From assembly GCA_963972065.1 (NCBI GenBank), contig CAXAVJ010000003.1:36047-100046 (forward strand): DNA of 64,000 nucleotides, read 5' to 3'. Each line of letters starts with the position of its first letter. Position 1 is the first letter of the stretch. The notes under the pieces are model-generated. The model was given only the letters and a program-made list of their open reading frames with translations, was not told the DNA's origin and did no database searches. A program made the position numbers and the translations under genes. The stretch comes from UBA1479 sp963972065. Its GTDB lineage: Bacteria; Pseudomonadota; Alphaproteobacteria; Rhodospirillales; Casp-alpha2. Shown here one piece after another: positions 44,691 through 53,456 of this stretch.

Positions 44691-45881
44691 ATGACGAAGA
44701 AATCACGGCGCAAGGACACGGTCATCGCTCATACGGCGATGAAGCCCTGGGACAATGTGGGCATTCCCAATCCGCCCATCTATTACGCCTCGACCGTGCT
44801 GTTCCCGACCGTCGAGGAATTCGAAACCCGCGACCGACCGCCCTTCAAGGGCGTGCAGTACGGGCGTTCGGGCACGCCGACCCAGTTCGCGGTCGAGGAA
44901 GCCGTGACGGCCCTTTACGAAGGCTCCCACCGCACCGTGACCTTTCCATCCGGCCTGGGCGCCATCGCCGCGGCGACCATCACGTTCCTCAAGCACGGCG
45001 ACCATGTGCTGATTTCCGATTCCGTCTATGGCCCGACGCGCAAGCGGGTCGGCGCCAATCTTCTGGAACGCGCCGGGATCGAGATCACTTTCTACGATCC
45101 CCTGATTGGCGGCGGGATCGAGGATCTGATCCAACCCAACACACGCATGATCTACATGGAATCCCCGGGCTCCCACACCTTCGAGGTACAGGACGTGCCG
45201 GCCATCACCAAGGTCGCGCGGGCGCGGGACATCATCACCGTGATCGACAACACCTGGTCGTCGGCCTTCTTCTGCAACCCGTTCACGCTGGGCGTCGATA
45301 TCGTGCTGGAAGCCGGGACCAAGTACCTATGCGGCCATTCCGACGCCATGCTGGGCACGGTCACGGTCGCGACCGAGGAACAGTTCCAGGCCTTGAAAGG
45401 CATGCAGAACACCTTGGGATCGCGCGCCGGGCCCGACGAATGCTATCTGGCGCTGCGCGGCATCCGCACCCTGTCCGTGCGCATGGAACGCCACCAGAAA
45501 AACGCCATGGAGGTCGCAACCTGGCTCGCGGCCCGGCCCGAGGTCGAGCGCGTGCTCTACCCCGCCCTGCCCTCCGACCCCGGTCATGCCTTGTGGAAGC
45601 GCGACCACACGGGGGCGTCCGGCCTGTTCGGCGTGATGCTTGGCGATTATCCCAAGACGGCGGTCTCAGCCATGGTCGACGGGCTGGATCTGTTCGGAAT
45701 CGGCGCCAGTTGGGGCGGCTTCGAAAGCCTTGCCATCCCGATCAACCCCAAGGGGTCGCGGACGGCCGTGGCCTGGGGACATGACAATCCCATGGTGCGC
45801 CTCCATATAGGCCTGGAGGACCCCCGGGACCTGATCGAGGATCTGGAGGAAGGCCTCGGGCGGCTGAATGCCGCCCGCTGA
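44691..45881 (+). CDS. metC: Cystathionine beta-lyase
   Basis: PLP enzyme that cleaves cystathionine to homocysteine, ammonia and pyruvate. 396 residues from ATG 44691, with the PLP lysine Lys211 in GTKYLCGHSD and Asp186 in VIDNTWSS; YGRxGTPT near 58 is typical of the lyase branch. The open frame extends 40 codons upstream but without family sequence. It reads divergently from aapJ and is followed 55 bases later by hisI. Confidence 0.93.
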   Translation: MTKKSRRKDTVIAHTAMKPWDNVGIPNPPIYYASTVLFPTVEEFETRDRPPFKGVQYGRSGTPTQFAVEEAVTALYEGSHRTVTFPSGLGAIAAATITFLKHGDHVLISDSVYGPTRKRVGANLLERAGIEITFYDPLIGGGIEDLIQPNTRMIYMESPGSHTFEVQDVPAITKVARARDIITVIDNTWSSAFFCNPFTLGVDIVLEAGTKYLCGHSDAMLGTVTVATEEQFQALKGMQNTLGSRAGPDECYLALRGIRTLSVRMERHQKNAMEVATWLAARPEVERVLYPALPSDPGHALWKRDHTGASGLFGVMLGDYPKTAVSAMVDGLDLFGIGASWGGFESLAIPINPKGSRTAVAWGHDNPMVRLHIGLEDPRDLIEDLEEGLGRLNAAR

Positions 45882-45936
45882 ACCCAAATTCAGCGGTTCA
45901 ACGCCGCGACATGACCAAAGAACGAGGACGACGGGC

Positions 45937-46341
45937 ATGAGTAACGACGTGGCGGACCGGGTGATCGGCCGCCTGAAATTCAACGAAGCCGGCCTGATCC
46001 CCGCCGTGGCGCAGCAGCACGACACCGGCGAAATGCTCATGCTCGCCTGGATGAACGCCGACGCCATCCGCGAAACCCTGGAAACGGGCCGGGTCTGTTA
46101 TTTCTCCCGGTCCAAGGGCCGGCTGTGGCGCAAGGGCGAAAGCTCGGGCCAGGTTCAGATGCTGAAGGAATTCCGCTTCGACTGCGACGAGGACGCGGTG
46201 CTGATGCTGGTCGATCAGACGGGCGTGGCCTGCCACACGGGCCGTCACAACTGTTTCTTCCATGCCGTGCGCGACGGCGACATCCGCGTGATCGCCGAAC
46301 CCGAGGTCACGCCGGAGGCCCTCTATGGCGGAAAGGACTGA
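45937..46341 (+). CDS. hisI: Phosphoribosyl-AMP cyclohydrolase
   Basis: Third step of histidine synthesis, a zinc- and magnesium-dependent ring opening of phosphoribosyl-AMP. 134 residues, without the HisE domain. Metal ligands are visible: FDCDED (Asp82, Cys83, Asp84, Asp86) and CHTGRHNC (Cys99, Cys106). ATG 45937 is chosen; the frame upstream lies in the spacer. The 3' end overlaps the next gene by 17 bases. No other his gene is near. Confidence 0.95.
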   Translation: MSNDVADRVIGRLKFNEAGLIPAVAQQHDTGEMLMLAWMNADAIRETLETGRVCYFSRSKGRLWRKGESSGQVQMLKEFRFDCDEDAVLMLVDQTGVACHTGRHNCFFHAVRDGDIRVIAEPEVTPEALYGGKD

Positions 46342-47449
46342 CGCGGGAACAGCCGACGCCCCGCAGGACGTCAATGCCCGGCTGATCGCCAAGACCATTC
46401 CCGTGACCGTGCTGACCGGCTTCCTGGGGGCCGGCAAGACGACGCTGCTCAACAAATTGCTCGGCCATCCCGACATGGGCGAGGCCGCCGTGCTGATCAA
46501 CGAGTTCGGCGAGATCGGGATCGACCATCTGCTGGTCAAGGAAACCCGTGAGGACACGGTGCTGCTCAATTCGGGCTGTCTGTGCTGCACCGTGCGCGGC
46601 GATCTGGTCAACGCCATGCGCGAGCTGTTCTGGCAGCGCTTCGACAAGAAAATTCCCTGGTTCAAGCGCGTGGTGATTGAAACCACGGGGCTCGCCGACC
46701 CCGCCCCCATCATCCACACCCTGATGACCGACCCGACCGTGGGACCGCGTTATCGGCTGGACGGCATCATTACCGTGGTCGACGCCGTGAACGGGCCGCA
46801 GACCCTGGACAGCCAGCCGGAAAGCGTGAAGCAGGCCGCCGTCGCCGACCGCATCGTGCTGACCAAGGCCGATCTGGCGACGCCTGAACAACTGACGACG
46901 ATCCAGGACCGCCTTCATACCCTCAACCCGTCGGCCCCGGTGTTCGACGCCACAGGAAACTTCGGGCCTAAGGACCTGTTCGACGCCGGGCTGTTTTCCA
47001 CCGACCGCAAGATCGCCGATGTCGCCGGCTGGCTGCGCGAGGAAGCCTTTGCCCAAGACCACGACGATCACGAACATGGCCACAGCCACGATCATGGACA
47101 TGACCACGGGCACGATCATCACCATGACCCCAACCGCCACGACGCGCGCATTTCCTCCTTCTGCATGATCGTGGACGACCCGATCCCCTGGGATGGATTC
47201 GTCACCTGGATGGAAATGCTGATCACGACCCAGGGCGAAAACCTGCTGCGCATCAAGGGCATCCTGAACGTCGCGGGCGAGCCCAACCCGGTCGCCGTGC
47301 ATGGGGTGCAGCACCTGTTCCACCCGCCCGTGGGGCTGCCCGCCTGGCCGGACGACGATCACCGCTCCAAGATCGTGTTCATCACCCGCGACATCGGCCG
47401 CAAGGTGATCGAGGACACGTTCCACGCTTTCGTCGCTGCGGCAAAATAA
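46325..47449 (+). CDS. COG0523 (CobW/ZNG1-type) metallochaperone GTPase with His-rich loop
   Basis: G3E GTPase of 374 residues thought to deliver zinc or another metal to target enzymes. Walker A GFLGAGKTT (32-40), the metal motif CLCC (Cys85, Cys87, Cys88), TKAD for guanine recognition, and a histidine-rich linker of about 30 residues (near 243-275) before the CobW C-terminal domain. It starts inside hisI, so translation is coupled to a zinc enzyme, which supports a zinc role. No cobalamin genes are nearby. Confidence 0.92.
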   Translation: MAERTDAGTADAPQDVNARLIAKTIPVTVLTGFLGAGKTTLLNKLLGHPDMGEAAVLINEFGEIGIDHLLVKETREDTVLLNSGCLCCTVRGDLVNAMRELFWQRFDKKIPWFKRVVIETTGLADPAPIIHTLMTDPTVGPRYRLDGIITVVDAVNGPQTLDSQPESVKQAAVADRIVLTKADLATPEQLTTIQDRLHTLNPSAPVFDATGNFGPKDLFDAGLFSTDRKIADVAGWLREEAFAQDHDDHEHGHSHDHGHDHGHDHHHDPNRHDARISSFCMIVDDPIPWDGFVTWMEMLITTQGENLLRIKGILNVAGEPNPVAVHGVQHLFHPPVGLPAWPDDDHRSKIVFITRDIGRKVIEDTFHAFVAAAK

Positions 47450-47636
47450 CCGAGACACAGAATATTTCGGGCGCTGAACATACGGCATGCAACGTGGTCG
47501 CCGCTGTTCGATCCTTTCCACTACCGACACAGGGGGCGTTATGCGCGTTTATTTTGGTTATCTGTTTTCCGTCCTGGTGTTTTGAGCGGGTGATGCACGG
47601 ATACCGCCCGTGCCCGGAATGTCTTAGTATCCACTG

Positions 47637-48284
47637 ATGCTTGAACCGGCCCTCATCGCCTTCGCGACCTTCTTCGCCACCGTCGGGCCGCCCGACGTCG
47701 CCATCGCCTTCGCCGCCCTGACACCAAAGGCCTCGGCGGCGGCGCGGCGGCGCACGGCCGTGCGCGCGGTTGTCATTGCCGGCGCCATCCTGCTGTTCTT
47801 CGCCGTGCTTGGAAAACCCGTGCTGACGTACATGGGGATCTCCCTGCCCGCGCTGCGCACGGCCGGCGGCATTCTCCTGCTGCTGATTTCCATCGACATG
47901 GTGTTCGCCAGGTCCTCCGGCGGGACGTCGACCACCGACGAGGAAGACGCCGAATCGATCACCCGCAAGGATGTCTCCGTGTTTCCCCTGGCGACGCCGC
48001 TGATCGCCGGGCCGGGAACGATCGGGGCGGTCCTGCTGCTGGTCGCCGACGCTCATGGTGATCCGTTGCGCCTGGCCGCCGTGGCGGCCGCCATGGCGGC
48101 GGTCCTGGTCATCGCCCTGGCCCTGATGCTTGTGGCGGCGCAGGTTCAGAAACGCCTGGGCGTGACCGGCGTGCATGTGCTGTCGCGGGTGTTCGGAATT
48201 TTGTTGGCGGCCCTTGCCGTGCAGTTCCTGTTCGACGGCATCCGGGCCAGCGGCTTGCTGACAGGGCTGGCTGGCGGAGCCTAG
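47637..48284 (+). CDS. MarC-family integral membrane protein
   Basis: 215 residues with six transmembrane helices and the MarC/UPF0056 signatures near the first helix (FATFFATVGPPDVAIAFAAL) and ATPLIAGPGTIGA in the middle. The function of MarC is not established. The stop overlaps the stop of the convergent response regulator by four bases. Upstream, 47450-47636 has no gene or clear signal. Confidence 0.88.
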   Translation: MLEPALIAFATFFATVGPPDVAIAFAALTPKASAAARRRTAVRAVVIAGAILLFFAVLGKPVLTYMGISLPALRTAGGILLLLISIDMVFARSSGGTSTTDEEDAESITRKDVSVFPLATPLIAGPGTIGAVLLLVADAHGDPLRLAAVAAAMAAVLVIALALMLVAAQVQKRLGVTGVHVLSRVFGILLAALAVQFLFDGIRASGLLTGLAGGA

Positions 48285-48673
48285 GCGGTCTTGACCAATT
48301 CCTCGATCAGGGCCAGCAGCTTATCCGCATTGATCGGTTTCTCGACATAACCATCGGCCCCCAGCTCCGCCGCGCGATCTTTCCAGGTTTCGGCGGAATG
48401 GGCGGAAACGATGATGATCTTGGTCCGGCGCATGCGGGGGCTCCGCCGAAGTTCCCGGCACAGATCGAAGCCATCGACGGACGCCATCTGAAGGTCCGTC
48501 AACACGACATCCGGCACATGCTGCTTGATGGACGAGATCGCCGTGGCCCCCATGAGGTCGCGCGTAACCTTGTGCCCGGCGCCTTCAAGGATGGACGTCA
48601 GGATGTCGAGCGTGATCGGGTCGTCATCAACGATGAAGATTTTCAAGGGCGTCTGTCCGCTATGTCTGATCAT
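48281..48673 (-). CDS. Single-domain response regulator (CheY-like)
   Basis: 130 residues made of one receiver domain with no output domain. Phosphorylation pocket: Asp16 and Asp17 (VDDDP), phosphoacceptor Asp60 (LTDLQM), Ser90 and Lys112 (VEKPI). The open frame continues upstream into the LysR gene, but only the ATG at 48673 gives a receiver of normal length. Its kinase is unknown; the orphan kinase at 26.4 kb is a possible but unsupported partner. Confidence 0.85.
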   Translation of the reverse strand: MIRHSGQTPLKIFIVDDDPITLDILTSILEGAGHKVTRDLMGATAISSIKQHVPDVVLTDLQMASVDGFDLCRELRRSPRMRRTKIIIVSAHSAETWKDRAAELGADGYVEKPINADKLLALIEELVKTA

Positions 48674-48707
48674 CTGCCCAATAGGTAGGACCTGCGGGCG
48701 CTGCCGT

Positions 48708-49625
48708 CTAGGCCGCCTGTTCCTTTTCCCAGGGCGGAACGGGGCCGAACTTTTCGGCGAAATAGTCGATGAAGGCGCGCACGTTGGGCGACAGGTTCCG
48801 CTTATTGGAATAGATCGCCAGAATGTCCGAGGTCTCGTCCGCATAATCGGGCAGCACGCGGACCAGCCGCCCCTGCGCCAAGGCGTCATTAACCAGATAG
48901 GTCGAAAGCCGGGCAATCCCGACCCCGGCAAGCACGGCATAATAGATGGCATCGGCGCTGTTGGCCTCGAAATTGCCTTTGATCGGCAGGCGAACGGGAC
49001 CTGTGCCGTCGTCGAAAGTCCAGGTGTTCCAGGCTTCCACGGTCGAAATGCGTAAACAGTTATGGCCCGCCACATCGTCCGGGGTGCGCGGCACGCCGTT
49101 GGCGGCGACATAGGACGGCGCCGCCACATAGACCCGGCGGTTGGTCGCCAGCTTGCGCGACACCACGGACGAATCGTCGATCTGTTCGGAAAACCGAATC
49201 GCCACGTCGACCTGTTCCTCGACCAGGTCGATGACCCGGTCCGTGGCGTCGAGGGAGATCTTCAAATCCGGATTGTCGGCCAGGAATGCCGGCAGCAGCG
49301 GCAGCAGCTGCGCCTTGGCGAAGGCCACGGTGGCCGCCACTTTCAGGGTGCCCTGAGGATGGTCGACCATGTTGAGAACCTGGGATTCAGCCTCCTGCAC
49401 ATTCTGCGACACTTCGGCGCAGCGGGTATAGAACGCACGCCCCACCTCGGTCAGGGAGATACGCCGGGTTGTGCGGTTCAACAACCGTGTTCCCAGGCGG
49501 TCCTCCAACTGGCCGATCTGTCGGCTGACCGCCGAGGGCGTCAGGTTCAAATCCCGCGCCGCCGCGGAAAAACCGCCGTTTTCCACCACGGCGGCGAACA
49601 TGATCATCTGTGTTGCGATATCCAT
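48708..49625 (-). CDS. LysR-type transcriptional regulator
   Basis: 305 residues with the N-terminal helix-turn-helix (MIMFAAVVENGGFSAAARDL, LTPSAVSRQIGQLEDRLG) and an effector domain. ATG 49625 fits; a longer frame adds 20 residues with no family match. It ends 34 bases before the response regulator start on the same strand. It is divergent from the 67-residue gene at 49806. Confidence 0.92.
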   Translation of the reverse strand: MDIATQMIMFAAVVENGGFSAAARDLNLTPSAVSRQIGQLEDRLGTRLLNRTTRRISLTEVGRAFYTRCAEVSQNVQEAESQVLNMVDHPQGTLKVAATVAFAKAQLLPLLPAFLADNPDLKISLDATDRVIDLVEEQVDVAIRFSEQIDDSSVVSRKLATNRRVYVAAPSYVAANGVPRTPDDVAGHNCLRISTVEAWNTWTFDDGTGPVRLPIKGNFEANSADAIYYAVLAGVGIARLSTYLVNDALAQGRLVRVLPDYADETSDILAIYSNKRNLSPNVRAFIDYFAEKFGPVPPWEKEQAA

Positions 49626-49805
49626 TAACTTATATCCAATTAAATTTTTGTCCGTTTGTGCGTGAAAGTCACAAGCCTTGTGCAATCCGAGGGGATTATC
49701 GCTGATTCATCTTACCACTATATTGCACTGCAACACGGATTGTTGCAACGCAGCAGCCGCAGATTCAGTGACGAACCGCACACCAAACCCGAAAGGAGTC
49801 CTCAG

Positions 49806-50009
49806 ATGAGCAACATCGTTGGACATACGACCTACAAAGAAATTTCCCCCGAAGAACTGACGCGGCACCTGCACGAAGCCGAACTGCTTCGCGCCGAAGC
49901 GGTCCGCGACCATTTCTTCGCCCTCGGCCGCGCCATTTCCCGGCTTGTCGGATCGATCCGTCACGGCCTCGACGGCCTGATCCATCCGAACGCCGCAGGC
50001 GCCCGCTAA
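49806..50009 (+). CDS. Small protein of 67 residues, unrecognised (DUF1127-like style)
   Basis: A clear AAAGGAG site lies nine bases before the ATG. The product is amphipathic and basic in the middle, with the segment LRAEAVRDHFFALGRAISRLV that resembles short alphaproteobacterial proteins of the RSP_7527/DUF1127 kind, small stress-linked proteins. I cannot confirm the family. It is monocistronic, between a LysR gene and the TRAP operon. Confidence 0.7.
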   Translation: MSNIVGHTTYKEISPEELTRHLHEAELLRAEAVRDHFFALGRAISRLVGSIRHGLDGLIHPNAAGAR

Positions 50010-50115
50010 TTTAACCCGTACCACCACGGGTTCCGGCGGAGCACCTATAGGACGGGCGTTCAAGCGGACCTCCCACCGCGCGTGGTCCCGTCCTTACTCC
50101 GCCGGCCGGATCGGC

Positions 50116-50155
50116 GGCGCCTCCTTGGCCCAGTCAGCCATAGGAAGGAGGCGCC
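50116..50155. other. Strong 11-bp hairpin in the long non-coding stretch before the TRAP operon
   Basis: Arms ggcgcctcctt (50116-50126) and aaggaggcgcc (50145-50155) pair perfectly around an 18-base loop that has a further ggc/gcc pair. It lies 107 bases after the 67-residue gene. No T-run follows on the plus strand. The 446-base stretch 50010-50455 otherwise holds short GC-rich inverted repeats and the palindromes at 50263-50322, but no convincing gene. Confidence 0.55.
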
Positions 50156-50262
50156 CCGGTCCGGCCCAAATTCGCTCCGGCCCTCATGGGCCCGGCCCTT
50201 CAGGGGCCACTTTCCAGCCCGCAACGGCGCGGGCCTTCCATTGAAAATCGATACCGAATCCC

Positions 50263-50322
50263 CTGCCTGACCCCACGGTCAGGTAGCGCCGAATTGATAT
50301 AGGAATCAGGTAGTTGCCTGAT
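50263..50322. promoter_or_regulatory. Two related palindromes upstream of the TRAP operon
   Basis: Palindrome one pairs ctgcctgacc (50263-50272) with ggtcaggtag (50277-50286), nine of ten bases matching. Palindrome two is ATCAGG-TAGTTG-CCTGAT (50305-50322). Both use the same half-sites: tcaggtag occurs at 50279 and 50306, and (c/t)tgcctga at 50263 and 50315. They sit 135-190 bases upstream of the dctP start, where a dimeric regulator would bind. Confidence 0.55.
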
Positions 50323-50455
50323 CGGATTCGAATTTCAGAGAAGGACCGATCCGCCCGGCAACGGCGTCTGGCGTTCACTCCGATCATTCGTTTGGCACGC
50401 ATCACCATAACCGGTGCCGTCAAAAACCAATCAGACAGGGAAAAGTGAGAACGTC

Positions 50456-51547
50456 ATGAAACGCCGAGACCTATTGAAAGCCTCCGTCACCGCCGGGGCC
50501 GCCGCCGGCGGCCTGCTGGCCGCGCCCGCCATCGCCCGCGCCAAGGACACCTTCAACTGGAAAATGACCAACATGTATCCGGCTGGCGCCCCCTTCTATA
50601 CGATCGGCCCGGGCAGCCCCACGGACTTCTGCGCCCGCGTGAAGGAAATGTCGGACGGCCGCCTGAACATCCAGCATTTCGCCGCTGGCGAGTTGATCCC
50701 GCCCAAGGAAGGCTTCGACGCCGTGCGCGCCGGCACCATCGAAATGAACGCCGGCAACGCCTATTACTGGGCCGGCAAGATCTTTGCCGCGCAGTACTTC
50801 ACCACCGTGCCCTTCGGCCTGAACTTCCAGGGGGTTAACGCCTGGATGTACCACGCGGGCGGCCTGGAACTGTGGAACGAGGTCTATGCCGATTACGGCC
50901 TGACCGCCCTGCCCATGGGCAACACGGGCGTGCAGATGACCGGCTGGTTCAAGAAACCCATTGAATCCGTTAAGGATTTCGACGGCCTGAAGATGCGGAT
51001 CCCGGGCCTGGCCGGCAAGGTGTACGAAAAGCTCGGCGTCGCCGTGAAGCTGCTGCCCGGCGGGGAAATCTTCCCGGCGCTGGAACGCGGGGTGATCGAC
51101 GCGGCTGAATTCGTCGGCCCCTTCCAGGACCGCCGCATGGGCCTGCACAAGGCCGCCAAGTACTACTACACCACCGGCTGGCACGAGCCGTCCAACGTGA
51201 CGGAACTGCTGATGAACAAGAAGGCCTGGGACAGCCTGCCCAAGGATCTTCAGGCCATCGTCAAATCCTGCGCCCAGGCCTGCAACCTGGACAGCCATGC
51301 CTGGAGCGAGGCCCATAACGCCGACGCCCTGACGGATCTGGTGACCAACCACGGCGTCATCGCCCAGACCCTGCCGGACGCGGTCGTCGCCGAACTGAAA
51401 ACGCTGACCGAACAGGTTCTGGCGGAAAAATCCGCCGCCGATCCGCTGACCAAGAAGGTCCACGACCATTTCATGGCCTTCCGCGCCAAGCATCGGTCCT
51501 GGGCGGCGATTTCGGAAAAGCCCTATCAGGGCATGATCTCGTCCTAA
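50456..51547 (+). CDS. TRAP transporter substrate-binding protein (DctP, TakP-like)
   Basis: 363 residues with a Tat-type signal peptide (KRRDLLKASV, then a hydrophobic stretch and AIARA). The mature protein follows the DctP/TakP family, including LKMRIPGLAGKVYEKLG, LPGGEIFPALERG and AAEFVGPFQD, which in the TakP branch line a carboxylate-binding site with a conserved arginine and a metal ion. A 2-keto acid or related organic acid is a likely ligand. First gene of a dctPQM operon. Confidence 0.93.
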   Translation: MKRRDLLKASVTAGAAAGGLLAAPAIARAKDTFNWKMTNMYPAGAPFYTIGPGSPTDFCARVKEMSDGRLNIQHFAAGELIPPKEGFDAVRAGTIEMNAGNAYYWAGKIFAAQYFTTVPFGLNFQGVNAWMYHAGGLELWNEVYADYGLTALPMGNTGVQMTGWFKKPIESVKDFDGLKMRIPGLAGKVYEKLGVAVKLLPGGEIFPALERGVIDAAEFVGPFQDRRMGLHKAAKYYYTTGWHEPSNVTELLMNKKAWDSLPKDLQAIVKSCAQACNLDSHAWSEAHNADALTDLVTNHGVIAQTLPDAVVAELKTLTEQVLAEKSAADPLTKKVHDHFMAFRAKHRSWAAISEKPYQGMISS

Positions 51548-51567
51548 CGCGGGCGAGGTAATCGCAC

Positions 51568-52110
51568 ATGCATCCACGCAGCCCCTCGGGCCTGCGGCGT
51601 CTCGAAGCGGCCCTGCTCATTCCGGTGGAATGGGCGGGCCGTCTCGCGGCCGCTTGCGGCCTGCTCATGGTCTTCGTCGTCGCGGGCAACGTGCTGACCC
51701 GCTACGGCTTCAACATCAGCTCCGTCGCCCTGCAGGAACTGGAATGGCACCTGGTGTCGCCCATCGCCCTGATCGGCATGTCCTATGCCATGCAGAAAGG
51801 CGAGCATGTGCGGGTGGATTTCCTCTACGCCCGCCTGCCCGTCCATTGGCAGGCGCTGGTCGACCTGGTCACGGACTTTCTCGTGATCGGGGTTTCCGTC
51901 ACCATCGTCGTGCTGTCCCTGCCCTACGTGCAGCAGTCCTACGGCATTCTTGAAGGCTCGCCTGATCCCGGCGGCCTGCCCTACCGCTGGGTTCTGAAAG
52001 CCTTCATTCCCCTGGGCTTCGGGCTTCTCGGCCTACAGGCGATCAGCCAGGCCCTGGGTGCCCTCACCACCTTCGCCGCCGCGCGCGCCGAGCGGACCGC
52101 GCCGCAATGA
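51568..52110 (+). CDS. TRAP transporter small permease (DctQ)
   Basis: 180 residues with four transmembrane helices and the DctQ-type QELEWHLVSPIALIGMSYAM pattern. It starts 20 bases after dctP and overlaps dctM by four bases (ATGA), so translation is coupled. Confidence 0.92.
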   Translation: MHPRSPSGLRRLEAALLIPVEWAGRLAAACGLLMVFVVAGNVLTRYGFNISSVALQELEWHLVSPIALIGMSYAMQKGEHVRVDFLYARLPVHWQALVDLVTDFLVIGVSVTIVVLSLPYVQQSYGILEGSPDPGGLPYRWVLKAFIPLGFGLLGLQAISQALGALTTFAAARAERTAPQ

Positions 52111-53432
52111 CGGAAATGGAACTCCTCGCCATCGGCATGATCGGTGGCTTCTTCGGGCTTCTGGTGATCGGCATTCCCGTCGCCATATCGCTCGCCGTCT
52201 CCGGCCTGCTGTTCGGCTATCTCGGCTTCGGGACCAGCCTGTTCGGCCTGTTGCCGGGGCGCATTCACGGCGTCGTCACCAATTACACCCTGCTGGCCCT
52301 GCCGCTGTTCATCTTCATGGGCGTGATGCTGGAAAAATCCCGCATGGCCGAGGACCTGATCGACGTCATCGGCCATGCCATGGGACGGGTGCGGGGCGGC
52401 ATGGGTCTCGCCATCGTCATCGTCGGCGTGCTGATGGGGGCGTCGTCGGGCATCGTCGGCGCCACGGTCGTCACCGTCGGCCTGTTGGCGCTGGGCCCCC
52501 TGGTGCGGCGCGGCTACGACAAGGGCCTGGCCTGCGGCACCATTTGCGCCTCGGGCACGCTGGGCCAGATCATCCCGCCCAGCCTGGTGCTGATCCTGCT
52601 GGCCGACATCCTGGGCCTGTCCGTGGGCACGCTGTTCGCCGCCGCCATGGTGCCGGGCCTGATGCTGGCCGGGATTCTCGCCCTCTACCTGTTGCTGGTT
52701 GGCTATTTCCGCCCCGACATGGCCCCGGCCATCCCGGAGGCCGAACGGGACGCCATGGGCCGGCGCGAGCTGCTGATCAAGCTGGTACAGGTCGTGCTGC
52801 CGCCCCTGGTGCTGATCTTCGCCGTGCTGGGCTCCATCGTCGGCGGCGTCGCGGCCCCGACGGAAGCCGCCTCCATGGGCGCCTTCGGCTCCCTCATCCT
52901 GGCCCTCGTGGGCGGGCGGCTGAACCTGCGCGTCCTGGCCGACGTGTGCAAAAGCACGCTTCTGACCTCGGCCATGGTGTTCTTCATCCTGATCTGCGCC
53001 CAACCCTTCGGCCTGGCGTTCCGCGGCCTCGGCGGCGAACACCTGGTCGGCTACATGTTCGATTTCATCCCGGGCGGCGTAATGGCCGACCTGCTGTTCA
53101 TGATGGCGGTGATCTTCGTGCTGGGCTTCTTCCTGGAATGGATCGAGATTTCCTACATCGCCCTGCCCCTGTTCCTGCCCGTGTTCGCCAACTCAGGCAT
53201 CGACATGGTGTGGCTCGCGATCCTGGTCGCCATGAACCTGCAGACCTCGTTCCTGACCCCGCCCTTCGGCTGGGCCCTGTTCTTCCTCAAGGGCGTGGCG
53301 CCGCCGGACATCACCACCGGCGACATCTACCGGGGCGTCATTCCGTTCATTCTGTTGCAGGTGGTGGCCTTGGGCTTGTTGTTCACCTTCCCGGAAATCG
53401 CGACTTGGCTGCCCAAGGCGATTGGGTGGTAA
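52107..53432 (+). CDS. TRAP transporter large permease (DctM)
   Basis: 441 residues with about 12 hydrophobic segments in two repeats; the family motifs GxxxGIPVAISL and PPSLVLILLADILGLSVG are present. It forms the transport channel with DctQ, driven by an ion gradient. Last gene of the operon; it ends 24 bases from a convergent membrane protein gene. Confidence 0.94.
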   Translation: MTEMELLAIGMIGGFFGLLVIGIPVAISLAVSGLLFGYLGFGTSLFGLLPGRIHGVVTNYTLLALPLFIFMGVMLEKSRMAEDLIDVIGHAMGRVRGGMGLAIVIVGVLMGASSGIVGATVVTVGLLALGPLVRRGYDKGLACGTICASGTLGQIIPPSLVLILLADILGLSVGTLFAAAMVPGLMLAGILALYLLLVGYFRPDMAPAIPEAERDAMGRRELLIKLVQVVLPPLVLIFAVLGSIVGGVAAPTEAASMGAFGSLILALVGGRLNLRVLADVCKSTLLTSAMVFFILICAQPFGLAFRGLGGEHLVGYMFDFIPGGVMADLLFMMAVIFVLGFFLEWIEISYIALPLFLPVFANSGIDMVWLAILVAMNLQTSFLTPPFGWALFFLKGVAPPDITTGDIYRGVIPFILLQVVALGLLFTFPEIATWLPKAIGW

Positions 53433-53456
53433 GAAGTCCAGCGACGGCTCACTTCC

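Noticed and set aside
47040..47140. Simple-sequence repeat coding for histidines in the COG0523 gene as a mutation or assembly artefact
   Set aside because: His-rich linkers are normal in this family and the frame stays open through to the C-terminal domain.
46307..47530. 407-codon minus-strand frame opposite the COG0523 gene
   Set aside because: The plus strand has Walker A and CLCC motifs; the opposite frame is a compositional shadow.
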